Source of the DNA: a bacterium
Lineage (GTDB): Bacteria; Desulfobacterota; Binatia; UBA12015
Reading direction: 5' to 3'
DNA length: 5,170 bases
Assembly: GCA_029976905.1 (NCBI GenBank)
Contig: JAPOLW010000319.1
Location: 1-5,170, forward strand
Both the position numbers and the translations under genes were made by a program. The notes below the pieces were generated by a model, which ran no database searches, was not told where the DNA came from, and was given only the letters and a program-made list of their open reading frames with translations. Below, piece after piece: positions 4,341 through 5,170 of the stretch; positions within the stretch are counted from its first letter, which is position 1, and the number at the start of each line of letters is the position of its first letter.

Positions 4341-5170
4341 GTGCTGAGGATCAACGATCTGGAGCGGCACAACGCGCCCCTTCAGGCCGACCTGGAACGC
4401 GCCGTGTCGGAGGTTCTGCAAAGCGGTTGGTTTGCCCTCGGCCGGCAGGTCTTGGCATTCGAGGAGGCCTTCGCCGACGTTTGTGACTCGCGGCACGCCG
4501 TCGGGGTTGCGAGCGGGACCGACGCGCTCACGCTGGCGCTTCTGGCCCTGGGCGTCGGCCCCGGCGACGAGGTCGTCACCGCAGCCAATGCCGGCATGTA
4601 CTCCACGACCGCCATCGTTGCGGTGGGAGCCGTGCCCGTCTTTGCGGACGTCGCTGCCGAGTCTCTTACGATCGATCCGGAGTCCCTCTCCTCCAGGATT
4701 GGGGCTCGCACGAAAGCGATCATCGCAACCCATCTCTACGGGCGGGTTGCTCCGCTGCACTCCATTCTCGACGCCGCCAGGGGTATTCCGGTCGTCGAGG
4801 ATTGTGCGCAGAGCCATGGCGCAAGCATGGACCATCGATCCGTCGGAAGTATCGGGACCCTGGGCTGCTTTAGCTTCTACCCGACCAAGAACCTGGGGGC
4901 GTGTGGTGACGCCGGGCTGGTGACCACGTCCGACGACGACCTGGCAGACCGGTTGCGATGCCTTCGACAATACGGGTGGTCGGAGAAATACCAGGCAACG
5001 CAGCCCTTGGGACGCAACAGTCGGCTCGACGAACTCCAGGCCGCAATCTTGCGGGAGAAGCTGCCGCATCTGGCGGATTGGAATGCTCGCCGGATCGCCA
5101 TCGCGAGAGCCTACGGCTCGCGCATCCAGAATGATGCCATCCGACTGCCCCCCGTGAGGGAGGGAGACGT
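4341..5170 (+). CDS. DegT/DnrJ/EryC1/StrS sugar aminotransferase, 3' end cut by window
   Basis: PLP-dependent aminotransferase acting on a keto-sugar nucleotide; 276 full codons are visible of a usual 365-380. GTG at 4341 is chosen because GGAG lies 7 bases upstream and the family's normal N-terminus follows (LRINDLERHNAPLQADLE, then SGWFALGRQVLAFEEAFA, 28-45); ATG 4290 would add 17 unusual residues. Family landmarks: ASGTDAL (57-63, phosphate binding), HLYG (131-134), EDCAQSHGA (153-161, with Asp154 contacting the pyridine N and Gln157), SFYPTKNLGACGDAG (178-192, with Lys183 as the Schiff-base lysine) and NSRLDELQAAIL (226-237). NAGMYSTTAI and YGWSEKY resemble FdtB/QdtB-type 3-aminotransferases. 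With the preceding ketoisomerase-acetyltransferase it would convert dTDP-3-keto-6-deoxyhexose to the 3-amino sugar using glutamate. The family is certain; the exact substrate is inferred from the neighbour. No stop occurs before the window end. Confidence 0.95.
   Translation, partial: MLRINDLERHNAPLQADLERAVSEVLQSGWFALGRQVLAFEEAFADVCDSRHAVGVASGTDALTLALLALGVGPGDEVVTAANAGMYSTTAIVAVGAVPVFADVAAESLTIDPESLSSRIGARTKAIIATHLYGRVAPLHSILDAARGIPVVEDCAQSHGASMDHRSVGSIGTLGCFSFYPTKNLGACGDAGLVTTSDDDLADRLRCLRQYGWSEKYQATQPLGRNSRLDELQAAILREKLPHLADWNARRIAIARAYGSRIQNDAIRLPPVREGD

Noticed and set aside
2683..4347. Very long plus-strand open frame across two sugar genes
   Set aside because: It is an out-of-frame shadow of the glycosyltransferase and the acetyltransferase-ketoisomerase, extremely Arg-rich, whereas the overlapping frames carry clear family motifs.
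3522..5069. Long minus-strand open frame opposite the isomerase and aminotransferase
   Set aside because: Antisense shadow caused by high GC. The plus strand encodes an unmistakable aminotransferase with its active-site lysine.

Overview
The window is GC-rich bacterial DNA with strong Shine-Dalgarno sites, GTG and TTG starts, and two tRNA genes that do not encode the 3' CCA. The missing CCA argues against an enterobacterial-type gammaproteobacterium. Base composition, a Sec-type secreted protein and nucleotide-sugar/polyprenyl-glycan genes suggest a high-GC Gram-negative such as a myxobacterial or other 'deltaproteobacterial' lineage. That placement is inference and weak.

Layout: (1) Positions 1-299 hold no convincing gene, only inverted and short direct repeats. 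(2) Two tRNA genes face away from each other: tRNA-Ser(GCU) on the minus strand (300-388) and tRNA-Arg(ACG) on the plus strand (523-596). The second is followed by a textbook intrinsic terminator. (3) Positions 639-1359 are about 720 bases without a convincing gene. They carry three tandem 39-bp repeats, each able to fold into a hairpin, an 8-bp inverted repeat and a perfect 16-bp palindrome. (4) A TTG-started gene (1360-1731) encodes a 123-residue exported protein of unknown function with four cysteines. Two strong stem-loops follow it. (5) After a further non-coding stretch comes a plus-strand sugar operon. It encodes a GtrB/ArnC-like membrane glycosyltransferase (2138-3091), a bifunctional N-acetyltransferase/sugar 3,4-ketoisomerase of the WxcM/FdtD type (3095-4039), and a DegT/DnrJ/EryC1/StrS aminotransferase (4341 to the window end, partial). 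A 301-base spacer of unclear content separates the last two.

How the genes work together: the ketoisomerase domain, the PLP aminotransferase and the hexapeptide acetyltransferase domain are the three steps that convert dTDP-4-keto-6-deoxyglucose to a dTDP-3-acetamido-3,6-dideoxyhexose (Fuc3NAc or Qui3NAc). An Arg-Gly pair in the ketoisomerase domain hints at the galacto product, Fuc3NAc. The glycosyltransferase probably places this or another sugar on a polyprenyl-phosphate carrier or glycan at the inner membrane. The operon therefore looks like the edge of an O-antigen, exopolysaccharide or glycoprotein-glycan locus. I see no clearly new defence or mobile system. The least explained items are the hairpin tandem repeat, the palindrome, the secreted Cys protein and the intra-operon spacer.
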